NCBI RefSeq assembly: GCF_018613715.1
Contig: NZ_JAGGPT010000001.1
Location: 547,919 to 611,918 of the forward strand
Length of the DNA stretch: 64,000 nucleotides
Source: Chryseobacterium sp. ISL-6
GTDB taxonomy: Bacteria; Bacteroidota; Bacteroidia; Flavobacteriales; Weeksellaceae
Direction: 5' to 3'
Shown one piece after another: positions 26,717-35,980 of this stretch. The first letter of the stretch is position 1. Each line of letters begins with the position of its first letter. The notes below the pieces were generated by a model, which was not told the DNA's origin, made no database searches, and was given only the letters and a program-made list of their open reading frames with translations. A program made the position numbers and the translations under genes.

Positions 26717-28525
26717 TTACTTAATATTAATATTGTACGTAAAACCAATATGAAACCATCTGTTAGGCATTTGAACACCAAATGTTTCTGTATATTTCGT
26801 ATTCGTAATATTATTAATCAAAACATAGACAGAAAAATCATTTTTCACAAAACTGATCTTCTCATCCAATAGATTATAACTTCCAAGATTTAACCTGTCA
26901 TTATATCGGTATACCAGTTCATTGGTAAAATATTGCAAGAAACTTGTTTCCAGTTTTGCTACGAACTGATGCTTTAAATTATCCAGAACATACCTTGAAA
27001 CAAAATCATTGGATTTATTTTTTGTATCCAGATAAGTGTACCCTATGGCATATTTCAACCAGCCTGACAATCTGTGGCTAATTTCTGCTTCAATCCCTTT
27101 TGTATCTATATTTCTTACATTTCCGGCATACCAAATAGGAACCGAAAGAGTCTTTTTTTCCCAATCAATGGTATTTTTAGAATTACGCATAAAACCACTG
27201 ATCTTAGCTAATAAACCTTTATTCTGATATTGATATCCTATTTCTGTAGATACTGCATTTTCAGGGAGCAAATCAGGGTTTCCCTGCTCCGTTGGGCTTA
27301 TATAATAAAGATCTGTGAAGGTAGGAACTCTATGAACTTTGGCAATATTACCATAGATCTTGTTATTGGGATTAAAGTTATAACCTACATCTAATCCCGG
27401 ATAAAAGAAATTCCCTTCCTTGGAATAATTTCCCCATGAAATTCCTGGTGTAATATTCAGTTTTTTATCTAATAATGAAAAATTATGTTCAAAGAAAATC
27501 TGGGAAACAAAACGGTTTCTATTTCCTAAATTATTACTTGCCAAAAGTTCTTTTCTTAACTCAATTCCAACACCAGTTATTCCCAATCCCCATGAATAGC
27601 TTGAGTTGACTTGCCCTCCTACATTGTTTCCAATGTGCATATTTCTGTATCCATCAGGTTTTTGCCTGTCATATAAATACATATCCTGTCCTCGTCTCCA
27701 GTACACATTAGAATTTAATTTTAATTTTCCGAAGGATTGTTGATGAGCTAAACTAATCACGGAGGCCTGAAGCTCCTCATATTGTTCAGTTGCTTTTGGA
27801 GAAGCATAAAATCCATTAGCCCCAAATTTCTTTTCTGAAATACCGGCCTGTAGCCTTAAGTCACCATTCTTAATAGCTAATCTGCTTTGATAAAAAACAT
27901 TTCGTATTTCATAATCAGTGTTATGCATGAAACCTTGGGAGGTTGCAGAATTGGCCTGTAAAGAATTAGAAAATTTTTCATTTCCCAACTGAGCATTCAG
28001 TCCAAATCCATAGGTTTCATAATCCCCACCTTCAGCGCTTATCTTTACTCTTTTTCCAGGATTTGTTTTGGTAATGATATTAATGACTCCTGCATAAGCA
28101 TTCTGCCCAAATCTCCTGGCAGCAGGACCTTTGACTATTTCGATTCTTTCAACATCTTCAAGATCTATAGGAATATTAAGAGAATTGTGCCCCGTTTGCG
28201 AATCATTCATTCTAATCCCATTTAATAGAAGAAGAACCTGTTCGGATGAACTTCCCCGAAAAGCGACATCACTCTGAACGCCATTTGCTCCTCTCCTTCT
28301 GATATCCATTCCGGGAACCTGTTGAAGGATTTCATCAATACTTTTCGCAGGAGAATTGGTAATCTCTTCTTTTGAAATAACAGTGATATTCTGATTGGCA
28401 TTTTTATATGGAGTTGAAATAAATTTACCTTGAAATTCAACAGTTTCTATATCTGTGGTTTTTTCCTGCGCTTCAGTTATTACTATCAGACCAAGAAAAA
28501 ATACAACGCCCAGCTTTTTCATCAT
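26717..28525 (-). CDS. TonB-dependent outer-membrane receptor
   Basis: Ligand-gated outer-membrane channel for siderophore, heme or cobalamin-like compounds. The 602-residue product is close in size to BtuB. After a signal peptide (about 19 residues) comes the plug (about 40-160), with SIDEILQQVPGMDIRRRG, VAFRGSSSEQVLLLLNGIRM and IEIVKGPAARRFGQNAYAGV. The 22-strand barrel ends in the C-terminal FTYNINIK. It lacks the carboxypeptidase-like N-terminal extension of SusC proteins, so it is a simple transporter. The ligand is unknown. A well-formed promoter with a palindromic site at -33 suggests metal or redox control. Confidence 0.93.
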   Translation of the reverse strand: MMKKLGVVFFLGLIVITEAQEKTTDIETVEFQGKFISTPYKNANQNITVISKEEITNSPAKSIDEILQQVPGMDIRRRGANGVQSDVAFRGSSSEQVLLLLNGIRMNDSQTGHNSLNIPIDLEDVERIEIVKGPAARRFGQNAYAGVINIITKTNPGKRVKISAEGGDYETYGFGLNAQLGNEKFSNSLQANSATSQGFMHNTDYEIRNVFYQSRLAIKNGDLRLQAGISEKKFGANGFYASPKATEQYEELQASVISLAHQQSFGKLKLNSNVYWRRGQDMYLYDRQKPDGYRNMHIGNNVGGQVNSSYSWGLGITGVGIELRKELLASNNLGNRNRFVSQIFFEHNFSLLDKKLNITPGISWGNYSKEGNFFYPGLDVGYNFNPNNKIYGNIAKVHRVPTFTDLYYISPTEQGNPDLLPENAVSTEIGYQYQNKGLLAKISGFMRNSKNTIDWEKKTLSVPIWYAGNVRNIDTKGIEAEISHRLSGWLKYAIGYTYLDTKNKSNDFVSRYVLDNLKHQFVAKLETSFLQYFTNELVYRYNDRLNLGSYNLLDEKISFVKNDFSVYVLINNITNTKYTETFGVQMPNRWFHIGFTYNINIK

Positions 28526-28558
28526 ATCCTTTAATTTTTAAGATTTTTTTAAGATTTC

Positions 28559-28603
28559 CAAAAATAGATGACTTAGACAACACTCACAAATGATTATTAT
28601 CAT
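28559..28603 (-). promoter_or_regulatory. Promoter and palindromic operator of the TonB receptor gene
   Basis: On the minus strand there is TTG at 28589-28587, a 20-nt spacer, and TATTTTTG at 28566-28559, predicting a leader of roughly 28 nt. ATGATTATTATCAT (28590-28603) abuts the -33 element. It resembles part of a Fur box, and also the ATGAT-N4-ATCAT palindrome of the repeated modules at 56.5-60.5 kb. Confidence 0.55.
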
Positions 28604-29155
28604 AGATGTTGCCAGCGCATCAATAAAAATGAGATTTGGTATTTATAAAAAATAAAGATGCAGTGGATGCTGCATCTTGTGTGGGGGAATTATCTTTTTC
28701 TCATTAAATGTGTAACAAGGTCTCTGAATAATTTTACCATCGCTTTATTACATATTTATAGGTGCAATTTTAAATAATTTTGAAACACAAAACAATAGCT
28801 TAACTTAAAAAAACATAAAAAATCATAAAATTTATTCAAAATAAAAAACTTTAAACTACTAACTAAATATTTCGCTTACAGATGTTTAATTTTTTAAACC
28901 CATATATCCCTTATTAACTGATAAAAATGAGAGGTAATTAAAACACCTTGTTTAATAAAAGTCATTTGAAAATAAATGAGGTTGCTGGATTATTGAAAAA
29001 ATCAATATATTTTTTTTATTAATGAACATAATAGCATTTGTATTTTAATCCCATCCTGATTTGATATTTAATTACGAAAATATTAACAGTCTGTTTAATA
29101 GATTTTTTGAATGGCAATGGGAATAATTATAGAAGAAAAATCCACCAAAAATTCG
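28604..29155. other. Gene-free AT-rich interval between TonB receptor and uvrA
   Basis: About 550 nt without a plausible gene. The only structure seen is a perfect 9-bp hairpin AAGATGCAG/CTGCATCTT at 28655-28678. It is followed by a T-rich run only on the minus strand, so it looks like a terminator for a minus-strand transcript that has no visible gene. Confidence 0.5.
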
Positions 29156-29163
29156 TATTTTTG
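29156..29163 (+). promoter_or_regulatory. -7 element (TATTTTTG) before uvrA
   Basis: TAnnTTTG match 17 nt before the uvrA ATG. No clear TTTG was seen at the -33 position. Confidence 0.35.
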
Positions 29164-29180
29164 TTGGTCTTAATTTTACT

Positions 29181-31973
29181 ATGGCATCAATTACAGAAAT
29201 AGATATAAAAAAACAGGTATTTGTTAAAAACGCACACCTTAACAACCTGAAAAACATCGATGTATTAATCCCCAAGAATAAACTGATTGTCATTACCGGA
29301 GTATCGGGAAGTGGAAAATCTTCTTTAGCTTTTGACACCATTTATGCGGAGGGACAAAGACGTTATGTTGAGAGTTTAAGCTCATATGCACGACAGTTTT
29401 TAGGTAAACTGGAGAAACCAAAAGTGGATGATATTAAAGGATTGGCTCCTTCTATTGCTATCCAACAAAAAGTAATTTCTTCCAATCCCCGTTCTACGGT
29501 TGGAACTTCCACGGAGATCTATGATTACATGAAGCTTCTATTTGCCCGAATTGGAAAGACCTACTCTCCGGTTTCTGGTGAAGAGGTAAAAAAAGATTCA
29601 GTGACTGATGTAGTAGATTATATTAAAGCATCGAAAAAAGATACGTCTTTTCTTTTAACAGCTCCTTTGGAATATGATACAGACAATTTCACTGAAAACT
29701 TAAATGTCTTAAAACTGGCTGGTTTTACAAGACTTGAGATCAATGACAATGTTGCCGGAATTGAAGATCTTGAAAGTTTTGGATTTACTCCTGAAAAAGG
29801 AATGGTTATCAACCTTGTTATTGACCGTTTCGCTTATGAGGAAGATGAAAGTTTTCTTCAAAGATTAGCAGACTCTATACAGATGGCTTTTTATGAAGGC
29901 CGGGGATATTGCTCTCTTAAAAATATAGAAACAGGGGCAGCTAAAGAGTTTTCCAATAAATTTGAATTGGACGGGATTGAGTTTCTGGAACCCAATGTTC
30001 ATTTTTTCAGCTTTAATAATCCTTATGGTGCTTGTCCTACCTGTGAAGGGTATGGAAAAGTAATTGGAATTGACGAGGATCTTGTGATTCCAAATAAAAC
30101 ACTTTCCATTTATGAGGATGCAGTGGTTTCCTGGAGAGGTGAAACAATGAGTGAATGGAAAAAAGCATTTATAAAAAAAGCTGGTGAATTCCCTATTCAT
30201 AAACCCTACCATCAACTAACCAAGGAACAGAAGAATTATTTATGGAAAGGAGATGGCAGCAGCAGTTTCCCATCGATCAATAATTTCTTCAAGATGCTTG
30301 AGGAGAATTTATATAAAATTCAATACCGTGTCATGCTTTCGCGTTACCGTGGAAAAACCCTTTGTCCAACCTGCGAAGGATTACGACTTCGTGAGGAAAC
30401 GAGTTGGGTAAAAATTGACGGACACAACATTCAGTCTACTATTGAATTACCTTTAGATGAACTTTCCCCTTTAATCAATAGTTTAAAAATTTCAGATCAC
30501 GATCGTGATATTGCCAAAAGGCTTTTGTATGAAATTACGACCCGTTTGGATTTTTTATTAAAAGTAGGATTAGGATATTTAACGATAAACAGGACTTCAA
30601 ATACCCTTTCAGGAGGTGAAAGTCAGAGAATTAACCTGGCAACCAGTTTAGGAAGCTCATTGGTGGGTTCTATTTATATTCTGGATGAACCTTCTATAGG
30701 ACTACACTCCAGAGATACAGAAAATTTAATTGGAGTTTTAAAAAATCTTCGAGATCTGGGCAATACCGTTATCGTTGTTGAACATGATGAAGATGTGATG
30801 AGGGCTGCAGATTATATTATTGATATAGGCCCTGAAGCCGGCTATCTGGGTGGTGAGTTGGTTTTTGCAGGAGATTATAAAGAATTGAAGAATGCTGATA
30901 CTTTAACCTCTAAATACTTAACAGGAAAATTGGAAATTAAGGTTCCTGAAAAAAGAAGAAAGGCTAAAGAATGGATTTATATTAAAGGGGCAAGACAGAA
31001 TAATCTGAAAAACATTGATGTAGATGTTCCATTGGAAAGTCTGGTTGTTATTTCGGGAGTTTCAGGAAGTGGTAAATCTACTTTAATGAAAGAAATCCTT
31101 ACGAATGACATCCAGATACAATTAGGAATGGGTGGTAAAAAAGGAGATTATGATTCTGTAGAATTCCCTAAAAAACTCATTAAAAATATAGAGCTGATCG
31201 ATCAGAATCCAATTGGAAAATCTTCGCGTTCAAACCCTGTTACTTATCTTAAAGCTTATGATGACATCAGGGATCTGTTTGCTAAACAGAAGATGTCTAA
31301 AATGATGGGTTATAAACCAAAACATTTCTCTTTCAATGTAGATGGTGGAAGATGTGACGAATGTAAGGGAGAGGGAGTGATCAATGTTTCCATGCAGTTT
31401 ATGGCAGATATCGAATTGGAATGTGAAACCTGTAAAGGAACACGTTTCAAGAATGAAATTCTTGAAGTAAAATTTGATGAGAAAAATATTTCTGATATCC
31501 TTCATATGACAGTGGATGAAGCTCTTGAATTTTTCAAAGAGAATCATGAAGAAAAGATCGTTACAAAACTAAGACCTTTACAGGATGTTGGTTTGGGATA
31601 TTTGCAGCTTGGACAAAGTTCATCTACTCTTTCAGGAGGTGAAGCACAACGTGTAAAACTGGCCTCATTCTTAGTAAAAGGAGTAACAACAGATAAAACC
31701 CTGTTTATTTTCGATGAACCTTCAACAGGTCTTCATTTCCATGACATTCAGAAATTACTGAAGTCCCTTCAGGCGCTGATCGATCTTGGACATTCTGTGA
31801 TTGTTATTGAACACCAACCTGATATCATTAAATCTGCGGATCATGTTATTGATATTGGTCCCGAAGCAGGAAAATATGGTGGTGAAATTGTTTTTGCAGG
31901 AACACCTGAGGAATTAGCAAAAGATAAAAAATCTCACACAGCAAAATATATTAAAGAAAAGCTGGAGAGTTAA
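29181..31973 (+). CDS. uvrA: Excinuclease ABC subunit A
   Basis: DNA-damage sensor of nucleotide excision repair; a dimeric ABC-type ATPase that loads UvrB on lesions. The 930 residues match the family. There are two ATPase halves: Walker [10 protein letters not shown] near 40-48 and GVSGSGKST near 626-634, and signatures [17 protein letters not shown] and [17 protein letters not shown]. Zinc-module cysteines are in [33 protein letters not shown] and [10 protein letters not shown], all intact. It is a single-gene unit with its own terminator. No uvrB is in the window. Confidence 0.98.
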   Translation: MASITEIDIKKQVFVKNAHLNNLKNIDVLIPKNKLIVITGVSGSGKSSLAFDTIYAEGQRRYVESLSSYARQFLGKLEKPKVDDIKGLAPSIAIQQKVISSNPRSTVGTSTEIYDYMKLLFARIGKTYSPVSGEEVKKDSVTDVVDYIKASKKDTSFLLTAPLEYDTDNFTENLNVLKLAGFTRLEINDNVAGIEDLESFGFTPEKGMVINLVIDRFAYEEDESFLQRLADSIQMAFYEGRGYCSLKNIETGAAKEFSNKFELDGIEFLEPNVHFFSFNNPYGACPTCEGYGKVIGIDEDLVIPNKTLSIYEDAVVSWRGETMSEWKKAFIKKAGEFPIHKPYHQLTKEQKNYLWKGDGSSSFPSINNFFKMLEENLYKIQYRVMLSRYRGKTLCPTCEGLRLREETSWVKIDGHNIQSTIELPLDELSPLINSLKISDHDRDIAKRLLYEITTRLDFLLKVGLGYLTINRTSNTLSGGESQRINLATSLGSSLVGSIYILDEPSIGLHSRDTENLIGVLKNLRDLGNTVIVVEHDEDVMRAADYIIDIGPEAGYLGGELVFAGDYKELKNADTLTSKYLTGKLEIKVPEKRRKAKEWIYIKGARQNNLKNIDVDVPLESLVVISGVSGSGKSTLMKEILTNDIQIQLGMGGKKGDYDSVEFPKKLIKNIELIDQNPIGKSSRSNPVTYLKAYDDIRDLFAKQKMSKMMGYKPKHFSFNVDGGRCDECKGEGVINVSMQFMADIELECETCKGTRFKNEILEVKFDEKNISDILHMTVDEALEFFKENHEEKIVTKLRPLQDVGLGYLQLGQSSSTLSGGEAQRVKLASFLVKGVTTDKTLFIFDEPSTGLHFHDIQKLLKSLQALIDLGHSVIVIEHQPDIIKSADHVIDIGPEAGKYGGEIVFAGTPEELAKDKKSHTAKYIKEKLES

Positions 31974-31980
31974 ATATAAA

Positions 31981-32010
31981 TAGAGAGTCAAATTGACTCT
32001 CTATTTTTTT
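31981..32010 (+). terminator. Terminator after uvrA
   Basis: Stem TAGAGAGTC/GACTCTCTA (31981-31989, 31995-32003) with a 5-nt loop and seven T. Confidence 0.9.
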
Positions 32011-32035
32011 AACAATAGTTTAAACCATTCTTGGT

Positions 32036-32674
32036 TTAAGATAAATTATACAAAAAGGGACTTTGTTTAATGTAAGTTCTGTCATCAATTTGAGAAGTTA
32101 AAAACTCCGCTAAATCTGTAGCACTTATGTTCTCTCCTTTACAATCTTCAAGATTTGTCTCGGTTTTAAAACTTTCAGAAGTTTGAATAATTAAAGGAAG
32201 TCTTATTAAAGTCCAATCCAGATTGGTTTTTGTAAGAATCTCATACTCTGCCTGTCTGTCTTTTGTGGTTTTTGGATAGTTTTGATACATCCATTCTGTT
32301 GCCTGTTTCACCTTAATGCTTTTCTTATCAAAAGGAGTATCTACATTCAAACCCGCTATTACGATATATCTTTTAATTCCATGCAAGGCCATTGATCTGG
32401 TAATATTCTCTGCGGCATCACTAAATATAGATTCTTCTCCCACAGGTTGACTCAAAGTACTCATTACAACACTACAATCTTTAATCAAGGTATTGACTGA
32501 GTGATAATCTCTTGCATCTCCTTTTACGATTTCAATTAAAGGATGTTCAAGTTTAAAATTTTCTGGAGTTCTTAATAATAATTTCATCTTGTATCCTTTT
32601 TCTAAAAGATATTGCACAAGATATTTTCCCGATTTTCCGGTTCCACCGATTACGGCAATTGTATTTGTTTTCAT
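32036..32674 (-). CDS. NAD(P)H-binding NmrA-like reductase
   Basis: Atypical short-chain dehydrogenase of 212 residues. The N-terminal Rossmann motif is VIGGTGKSGKYLVQYLLEKG, followed by KMKLLLR and a variable domain. These proteins act as NAD(P)H-dependent reductases or redox sensors. The classical YxxxK catalytic pair is not evident, which is usual for NmrA-like members. It is convergent with uvrA and separated from the epoxide hydrolase gene by a 363-nt gap. Confidence 0.82.
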   Translation of the reverse strand: MKTNTIAVIGGTGKSGKYLVQYLLEKGYKMKLLLRTPENFKLEHPLIEIVKGDARDYHSVNTLIKDCSVVMSTLSQPVGEESIFSDAAENITRSMALHGIKRYIVIAGLNVDTPFDKKSIKVKQATEWMYQNYPKTTKDRQAEYEILTKTNLDWTLIRLPLIIQTSESFKTETNLEDCKGENISATDLAEFLTSQIDDRTYIKQSPFLYNLS

Positions 32675-33037
32675 AATGTTCTCTTTATTGTTATAAATAG
32701 ACTAAAAGCACAAATTCTTAAATAGATAATTTGTCTTTAGTTTAAAAAATAAATAATAATGGGTTCAGGAATTTTGAACCTTAAGTACCAAGCTTCGAAT
32801 GGCGCTTGAATGGGTGTGCTATTTATAAAGAGATATTAATGAAGCAAATGTAATCTTTTATTTTAAAACAACATGGTGAATAAATTCAATCTGAATTTTC
32901 ATTAAATTTATTCAACGAATAAAGAATTACATTATATTTGTTATCAATTGTCATGCAGCCTGTTACCTCAATTCATGAAGTAAAACAAATCATAATTTAT
33001 TACTAAATCGTTGCTTTTAAACCAAATTCAAAATATT
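32675..33037. other. Intergenic region before the epoxide hydrolase gene
   Basis: This 363-nt AT-rich gap holds a short hairpin GGTTCA/TGAACC at 32762-32780 and a TATATTTG -7 element at 32933-32940. The element probably belongs to the epoxide hydrolase gene, about 98 nt before its ATG. No gene was seen. Confidence 0.4.
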
Positions 33038-34147
33038 ATGAAACCATTTACCGTAAACATTTCACAAACTGTTCTCGATGATCTGAAAAACCGCATTCAA
33101 AATACCCGCTGGCCTGGAGAGGCTGAAGGTTCCGGCTGGCATTTTGGTACCAGTGAAAAATACTTAAAAGAACTTGCTGATTACTGGATGGATAGATATG
33201 ACTGGAAGAAGTATGAACAACAGCTGAATCAATATCCACAGTATATGGTAGAAATTGATGGGATACAAATTCATTTCCAACATATAAAAGGTAAAAGCAG
33301 CAACTCAAAGCCGTTGTTATTAACTCACGGCTGGCCAGATAGCTATTATCGCTTCCACAAGATCATTCCATTGCTTACCGAAGGGGAACAAAGCTTTGAT
33401 CTCATTATCCCTTCTATTCCTGGATTTGGATTTTCTGATAAAACAGCTGTTAGCAGTGAAGATGTTGCAGGCTTGTGGAGAAAGCTCATGACCGAAATAT
33501 TAGGTTATAAAACGTTTTTTGCCGCAGGTGGTGATGTGGGCATGGGTGTTACCAAAGCTTTGGCTTCTAAAGATCCGGATGTTGTTGCGGCTGTCCATTT
33601 CACTGATCTGGGTTATCCCATGGGACAGGAAGATCCCAACAGCATGACTGAAGAAGAGCAACAATTTGCTCAGTTTGTTCAGCAATGGTGGTATAGTGAG
33701 GGTGCTTATGCAATGGTTCATTCTACCAAACCTCAATCTTTGGCCTATGCACTTAACGACTCTCCTATTGGATTGGCATCATGGATCATTAGTTTTGGAA
33801 ATGCGGGGGCTCCACCCGAATTAATTGAAACAGCATTTGGTGGAAAAGATGAACTTCTTACCAATATTATGATCTATTGGATTACTCAGACAATAGGCTC
33901 ATCCATGAGAATGTATAAAGCTGATGCTATTGCACAATGGGGAGGTTCCCAACCTTTACAAAAAAGCAATGTTCCTGCAGGAGTTGTTGTTCTTCCTCGT
34001 GAAGCACAATTTCCCCGTGAATGGGCGGAAAGATTTGTAAATGTAGTACGTTTCAACAAATTAGATAAGGGCGGCCATTTTGCTGCTTTAGAAATACCAC
34101 AGGCTTTTGCAGATGAATTGAAATCTTTCTTTTATTCTTTGAAATAA
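33038..34147 (+). CDS. Epoxide hydrolase (EHN-type alpha/beta hydrolase)
   Basis: Hydrolyses epoxides to diols through an aspartyl ester. The 369-residue protein starts at ATG 33038 (MKPFTVNISQTVLDDLKNRI), which is the start of the EHN domain; the nine residues upstream come from a TTG and are not expected. The order is EHN domain (about 1-110), then the alpha/beta-hydrolase core. The oxyanion motif is THGWPDSYYRF, the nucleophile is the aspartate in AGGDVGMG, and the catalytic histidine lies in KGGHFAALE. The juvenile-hormone/microsomal epoxide hydrolase class fits. It is followed after 57 nt by another hydrolase. Confidence 0.92.
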   Translation: MKPFTVNISQTVLDDLKNRIQNTRWPGEAEGSGWHFGTSEKYLKELADYWMDRYDWKKYEQQLNQYPQYMVEIDGIQIHFQHIKGKSSNSKPLLLTHGWPDSYYRFHKIIPLLTEGEQSFDLIIPSIPGFGFSDKTAVSSEDVAGLWRKLMTEILGYKTFFAAGGDVGMGVTKALASKDPDVVAAVHFTDLGYPMGQEDPNSMTEEEQQFAQFVQQWWYSEGAYAMVHSTKPQSLAYALNDSPIGLASWIISFGNAGAPPELIETAFGGKDELLTNIMIYWITQTIGSSMRMYKADAIAQWGGSQPLQKSNVPAGVVVLPREAQFPREWAERFVNVVRFNKLDKGGHFAALEIPQAFADELKSFFYSLK

Positions 34148-34204
34148 TATATTAAACAGAATAATTGAAATAAACAACCATCTTTGCATTCTTTTAATAG
34201 TACC

Positions 34205-34975
34205 ATGAAATACAAATTATTTTTCTTGCTTCCAGTTATTCTATTTTTAATCAATTGTTCTTCAAAAAAGATCATTGATTTGAAAGGTCCTTATGACGTA
34301 CAACTTGATACTTTAAAGATGTATGACAAGAATAGAGACCGTTTGATTCCCGTTGCTTTCTATAAACCTAAAAACAAAAAGAAGATCTCAAATCAGGAGG
34401 TTATTATTTTCAATCATGGATATGGTGCCAATCAGGGTGGGGATTATCTAAAATATTCATATCTGACTAATCAGCTGGCTTCAAAAGGATATTTTGTGGT
34501 AAGTATTCAACATGAACTTCCAACTGACCCATTGATTCCGACGGATGGCAAGCCACAGAAAGTACGAATGCCATTCTGGGAAAGAGGAACTGAGAATATT
34601 CTGTTTGTCTTGAATGAACTTAAAAAAAGCAACCCTAATCTCGATTATAAGCATTTAACCTTAATGGGTCACTCTAATGGTGGTGATATGGTCGCATTGT
34701 TTGGAAATAAATATCCTGATTTGGTCTATAAAATTATTACCATGGACAATAGAAGAATGTACCTTCCCAGAGCTTTTCATCCTAAGATCTATACTTTGCG
34801 CTCAAATGATTACCCTGCTGATGAAAAAGTATTACCTACAATAGAAGAACAAAAAAGATACAATATCATTGTACAAAACACCAGTATTAATCACGGAAAA
34901 ATGGATGATAAAGGTAATGCAGAAGAAAGAAAAACACTGAACAATTTCATTGATAAATACCTTGAAGAAAATTAA
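34205..34975 (+). CDS. Alpha/beta-hydrolase lipoprotein
   Basis: Envelope-anchored esterase-like protein of 256 residues. The start is set at ATG 34205, which opens a lipoprotein signal peptide (MKYKLFFLLPVILFLINC, cysteine 18). The earlier ATG would add seven residues ahead of the basic region. The nucleophile elbow is LMGHSNGGDM and the oxyanion region is IIFNHGYGANQGG. A late histidine in SINHGKMDDKG could complete the triad. The fold resembles platelet-activating-factor acetylhydrolase-like or dienelactone hydrolases; substrate unknown. Confidence 0.85.
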   Translation: MKYKLFFLLPVILFLINCSSKKIIDLKGPYDVQLDTLKMYDKNRDRLIPVAFYKPKNKKKISNQEVIIFNHGYGANQGGDYLKYSYLTNQLASKGYFVVSIQHELPTDPLIPTDGKPQKVRMPFWERGTENILFVLNELKKSNPNLDYKHLTLMGHSNGGDMVALFGNKYPDLVYKIITMDNRRMYLPRAFHPKIYTLRSNDYPADEKVLPTIEEQKRYNIIVQNTSINHGKMDDKGNAEERKTLNNFIDKYLEEN

Positions 34976-34983
34976 ATACAGAC

Positions 34984-35007
34984 TTATCCACAAAAAAATG
35001 TGGATAA
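34984..35007. other. Inverted pair of consensus DnaA boxes
   Basis: TTATCCACA (34984-34992) and TGTGGATAA (34999-35007) are two exact DnaA-box consensus 9-mers in opposite orientation, separated by six A. No T-run follows on either strand, so the hairpin is a poor terminator. It may be a DnaA-titration or regulatory site. Evidence for oriC itself is weak, because flanking genes point toward the site. Confidence 0.4.
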
Positions 35008-35080
35008 CTTGTGAATTTTAACATTTAATTCATGTTTCGTATTAAAAATATTCCTACATTTACTATGTAATACAACTGAA

Positions 35081-35143
35081 ATGAAATCATTTTTTGCTTT
35101 TTTCAGCTTTGAAATTGCAATTAAATTTGAAATAAAAATTTAA
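35081..35143 (+). CDS. Possible 20-residue peptide or RNA ending in a terminator
   Basis: Short frame MKSFFAFFSFEIAIKFEIKI that stops exactly at the base of a strong terminator hairpin (35142-35169). There is no recognised homologue and no clear ribosome-binding site. It could be a peptide, a small RNA, or chance. Confidence 0.2.
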   Translation: MKSFFAFFSFEIAIKFEIKI

Positions 35144-35169
35144 GCACAGCATTGTCGGCTGTGCTTTTT
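35142..35169 (+). terminator. Strong terminator
   Basis: Perfect 9-bp stem AAGCACAGC/GCTGTGCTT with a 7-nt loop and T5. It lies 170 nt downstream of the hydrolase gene. Confidence 0.8.
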
Positions 35170-35211
35170 ATTGTTGTCTAATTAAAAAAATGAGATGTAT
35201 TTATCTACTGG

Positions 35212-35240
35212 ATCCGCTTCTAAAGAGCGGATTCTTTTGT
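35212..35240 (+). terminator. Second terminator
   Basis: Stem ATCCGCT/AGCGGAT, then TCTTTTGTTT. It is tandem to the terminator at 35142 and ends just before the convergent gene. Confidence 0.6.
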
Positions 35241-35250
35241 TTAAATACGA

Positions 35251-35976
35251 CTACTCCCGCTCAAATTTCTTTAAAGATCCATTTTCTGTCAATTCAATCG
35301 AATACCGTTCTCTACTTCCGTTAATGGTTGTAGGATACCATCTCAGCTTATTATTCCAAACCGAAATATAAATATTGGTTACTGGTTTTGCTCCTTCAAT
35401 CTGCGATACCTTATCATTATAAATCGCTGCAGCTTTCGCTATGTTCCTAAAACTTACTTTTTGTAAAGGAACCAATCTGCTTTTAATATCATCTTTTACA
35501 GACAGCTGCTCAGGTTTTGGCTCAGACCAAATACCATTTTTATAATCATAATTATCTACATATTCAGGATTCTTTGGATGTTGAAGCATAACATGAATAT
35601 TGCCATCATCATAAAAATAAACCAATGAATAAATAAAAATTTCTTTTCCCATGTACTGAGGAAGCTTTCTTAGGGCTTCCTCAGCTTTATTTAATTCTAT
35701 TTCATTGGTCAGAAAATCAGTGTTTTTACCTTCTTGGCGTCTTTGTACATGGGTTGTTGTATGTTTTTCAAGTATCGTTGTCACAAGTTGCTGAGCATCC
35801 TGAATCTGCTTTTCTACAGCTGGATCAAATGGACTTGGAGGAGGTAATTCCTCTTTTTTTGCATTGACCTCCGTGGTATCAGCCACAGGCTTAAGTGTGT
35901 CTTTAATACTTTTGGAAATCTGCTCACAGCTTGTTAAAAAAATACTGCTGATAACTATAATAATTGATTTTTTCAT
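35251..35976 (-). CDS. Hypothetical lipoprotein, last gene of a membrane operon
   Basis: Unrecognised 241-residue lipoprotein. The signal is MKKSIIIVISSIFLTSC with the lipidated cysteine at residue 17. A proline-rich linker (EELPPPSPFDPAV) leads into a helical stretch and a beta-rich C-terminal half (DDGNIHVMLQHPKNPEYVDN). It starts 4 nt after the preceding membrane-protein gene, so the two are translated together. No known domain was seen. Confidence 0.75.
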   Translation of the reverse strand: MKKSIIIVISSIFLTSCEQISKSIKDTLKPVADTTEVNAKKEELPPPSPFDPAVEKQIQDAQQLVTTILEKHTTTHVQRRQEGKNTDFLTNEIELNKAEEALRKLPQYMGKEIFIYSLVYFYDDGNIHVMLQHPKNPEYVDNYDYKNGIWSEPKPEQLSVKDDIKSRLVPLQKVSFRNIAKAAAIYNDKVSQIEGAKPVTNIYISVWNNKLRWYPTTINGSRERYSIELTENGSLKKFERE

Positions 35977-35980
35977 GGTG

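Noticed and set aside
28526-29180. Riboswitch (cobalamin type) upstream of the TonB receptor
   Set aside because: The predicted leader is only about 28 nt, and no B12-box-like sequence was found; the gap beyond the promoter lies upstream of transcription.
34984-35007. Hairpin TTATCCACA/TGTGGATAA as a transcription terminator
   Set aside because: No T-run follows on either strand, and two dedicated terminators are found further on (35142 and 35212).
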